Shown here in pieces: positions 5,954 through 6,880 of a stretch of DNA of 6,880 nucleotides. Every line of letters starts with the position of its first letter. Position 1 is the first letter of the stretch. The position numbers and the translations under genes were made by a program. This DNA is from an uncultured Synechococcus sp. (GTDB lineage Bacteria > Cyanobacteriota > Cyanobacteriia > PCC-6307 > Cyanobiaceae). Where the stretch lies: NCBI GenBank assembly GCA_913020095.1, contig CAJWAH010000072.1, positions 1 to 6,880 on the forward strand, given 5' to 3'. The notes below the pieces were generated by a model that had not been told where the DNA came from, made no database searches, and worked only from the letters and a program-made list of their open reading frames with translations.

Positions 5954-6880
5954 GCGCCCAAGCCCGAATTGCCGTCATCGGCGGTGGCTTCGTTGGCCAC
6001 TGCTGCGCTTGGTTGCTGCAACAGCAGGGCCACCAGGTCCAACTGATTGCTCCGGACACGGCTCCCCAAGGCAGTGCCGCAGCCCTCGGGCTATTGATGG
6101 CTGAGGTGTATCAACGCCGCAGTGGCCGCGGCTGGCGCTTGCGGCGCCGTTCGATGCAGCTGCTGCAGCACTGGCAGGAGCAACTCCAGCTACCCATCCA
6201 ACGCGGATTGCTGCTGCTGGCCTCCGAAACCCAAGAGTGGGAGCGCCAGCAACGTCTGGTGCAGCAGAGCCAGTGCCTGGAACTGCTGAGCCCTGCCGAT
6301 CTCAAGCAGCAGGTCAACCAAGCAACCCTGCCTGAATTACCGGATGGGGTACTCGGTGGCGTTTGGTCGGAGGGTGATGGCCAGCTCGATCCCATGCAGT
6401 GGATCCGGCAGCTGCAGCTCTCCGCTGCAGAGCAAGGCCTTGAGCGCTTGCAGGCCAGCGTCACAACCGTCGATCGCAATGGCAGTGGGCCCTGGCAGCT
6501 CAGGTTGAGCGATGGCTCAGAACTCAGCTGTGACTGGCTTCTGATCGCTGCAGGACTGGGCAGCAGCGGCTTACTCGAATCGTTGGGCCACCCCCTACCC
6601 ATGGAGCCGGTGTTGGGGCAGGCCTTGGAACTGCAACTGGGCAGCGAACCACCGGCGTGGAACGGTTGCCTGATTTGGAAAGGCATCAACCTCGTGCCGC
6701 GGCCCAACCGGAAGCTCTGGCTGGGGGCCACCGTGGAGCCTGGGGCCGATGCATCGGCTCCAGCGCTGGCTGGGTTGCAGAGCCTGGAGGGCACAGCTCC
6801 GAGCTGGCTGCAACAGGCCCAGGTACTGCGCCAATGGCAGGGCCTGCGGGCACGCCCCAGCGGCCAACCAGCACCGGTGC
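5950..6880 (+). CDS. DAO-family FAD-dependent oxidoreductase (glycine/D-amino-acid oxidase-like), partial (C-terminus off the right edge)
   Basis: About 310 codons of a FAD protein of the DAO superfamily (D-amino-acid oxidase, glycine oxidase ThiO, DadA). R-I-A-V-I-G-G-G-F-V-G (6-16) is the dinucleotide-binding motif. Q-G-S-A-A-A-L-G-L-L-M (40-49 region) is the usual second FAD contact, and W-Q-G-L-R-A-R-P near 296-303 matches the region holding the substrate-binding arginine in glycine oxidase. Relatives are about 360-380 residues, so some 50-70 are missing. The start is unusual. An in-frame TGA sits at 5938-5940, and no ATG, GTG or TTG occurs before the FAD motif. The best choice is CTG at 5950, whose CTGA overlaps the psbQ TGA by four bases like the common ATGA coupling; ATT at 5968 is the alternative. 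The first ATG in frame, at 6098, would remove the FAD site. Alanine (A34) is found where most family members have the ribose-binding Glu. Substrate is unassigned. No second domain such as ThiG is visible before the edge. Confidence 0.85.
   Translation, partial: MSAQARIAVIGGGFVGHCCAWLLQQQGHQVQLIAPDTAPQGSAAALGLLMAEVYQRRSGRGWRLRRRSMQLLQHWQEQLQLPIQRGLLLLASETQEWERQQRLVQQSQCLELLSPADLKQQVNQATLPELPDGVLGGVWSEGDGQLDPMQWIRQLQLSAAEQGLERLQASVTTVDRNGSGPWQLRLSDGSELSCDWLLIAAGLGSSGLLESLGHPLPMEPVLGQALELQLGSEPPAWNGCLIWKGINLVPRPNRKLWLGATVEPGADASAPALAGLQSLEGTAPSWLQQAQVLRQWQGLRARPSGQPAPV

Overview
The window looks like a chromosomal piece of a GC-rich unicellular cyanobacterium of the Synechococcus/Cyanobium type. 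The clearest marker is a cyanobacterial PsbQ (CyanoQ) gene, which ties the DNA to an oxygenic phototroph. The compact layout and one copy of the cyanobacterial HIP1 octamer (GCGATCGC) fit this. The genus is an inference; there is no rRNA or other phylogenetic marker here. I see no mobile element, CRISPR array, tRNA or rRNA. Apart from two short divergent spacers (61 and 86 bp) and a 13-base gap, every base is in a gene.

Layout, left to right. (1) On the minus strand, reading out of the left edge, is the N-terminal ~295 residues of a polytopic O-antigen-ligase/Wzy-like membrane protein. It lies immediately behind purU. (2) purU (minus), formyltetrahydrofolate deformylase, is complete, with an ACT domain and intact catalytic residues. 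(3) A 61-bp divergent spacer follows. (4) On the plus strand is a 667-residue composite protein: a degenerate, shortened sigma-54-activator-like AAA+ domain fused to a NapH-like membrane iron-sulfur protein. (5) Converging on it and overlapping it by 24 bp is a minus-strand GMC-family flavin oxidoreductase. A 7-bp GC-rich inverted repeat sits on the overlap. (6) After an 86-bp divergent spacer comes psbQ (plus). (7) A DAO/glycine-oxidase-like FAD protein overlaps the psbQ stop and runs off the right edge; it seems to use a non-standard start codon.

How the genes may work together. purU and the ligase-like gene are close enough to be co-transcribed, though their functions (one-carbon metabolism and cell-surface polysaccharide) are not obviously linked. 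psbQ and the DAO-like gene overlap and are probably translationally coupled. The convergent pair could form a flavin dehydrogenase / membrane Fe-S electron-transfer module, but that rests only on adjacency and chemistry.

The most unusual object is the composite AAA+/Fe-S membrane protein. Its Walker A, Walker B and GAFTGA positions are all degraded or missing, and cyanobacteria are generally regarded as lacking sigma-54. It is therefore probably not a sigma-54 activator and more likely a repurposed regulatory or assembly domain attached to a redox membrane protein.
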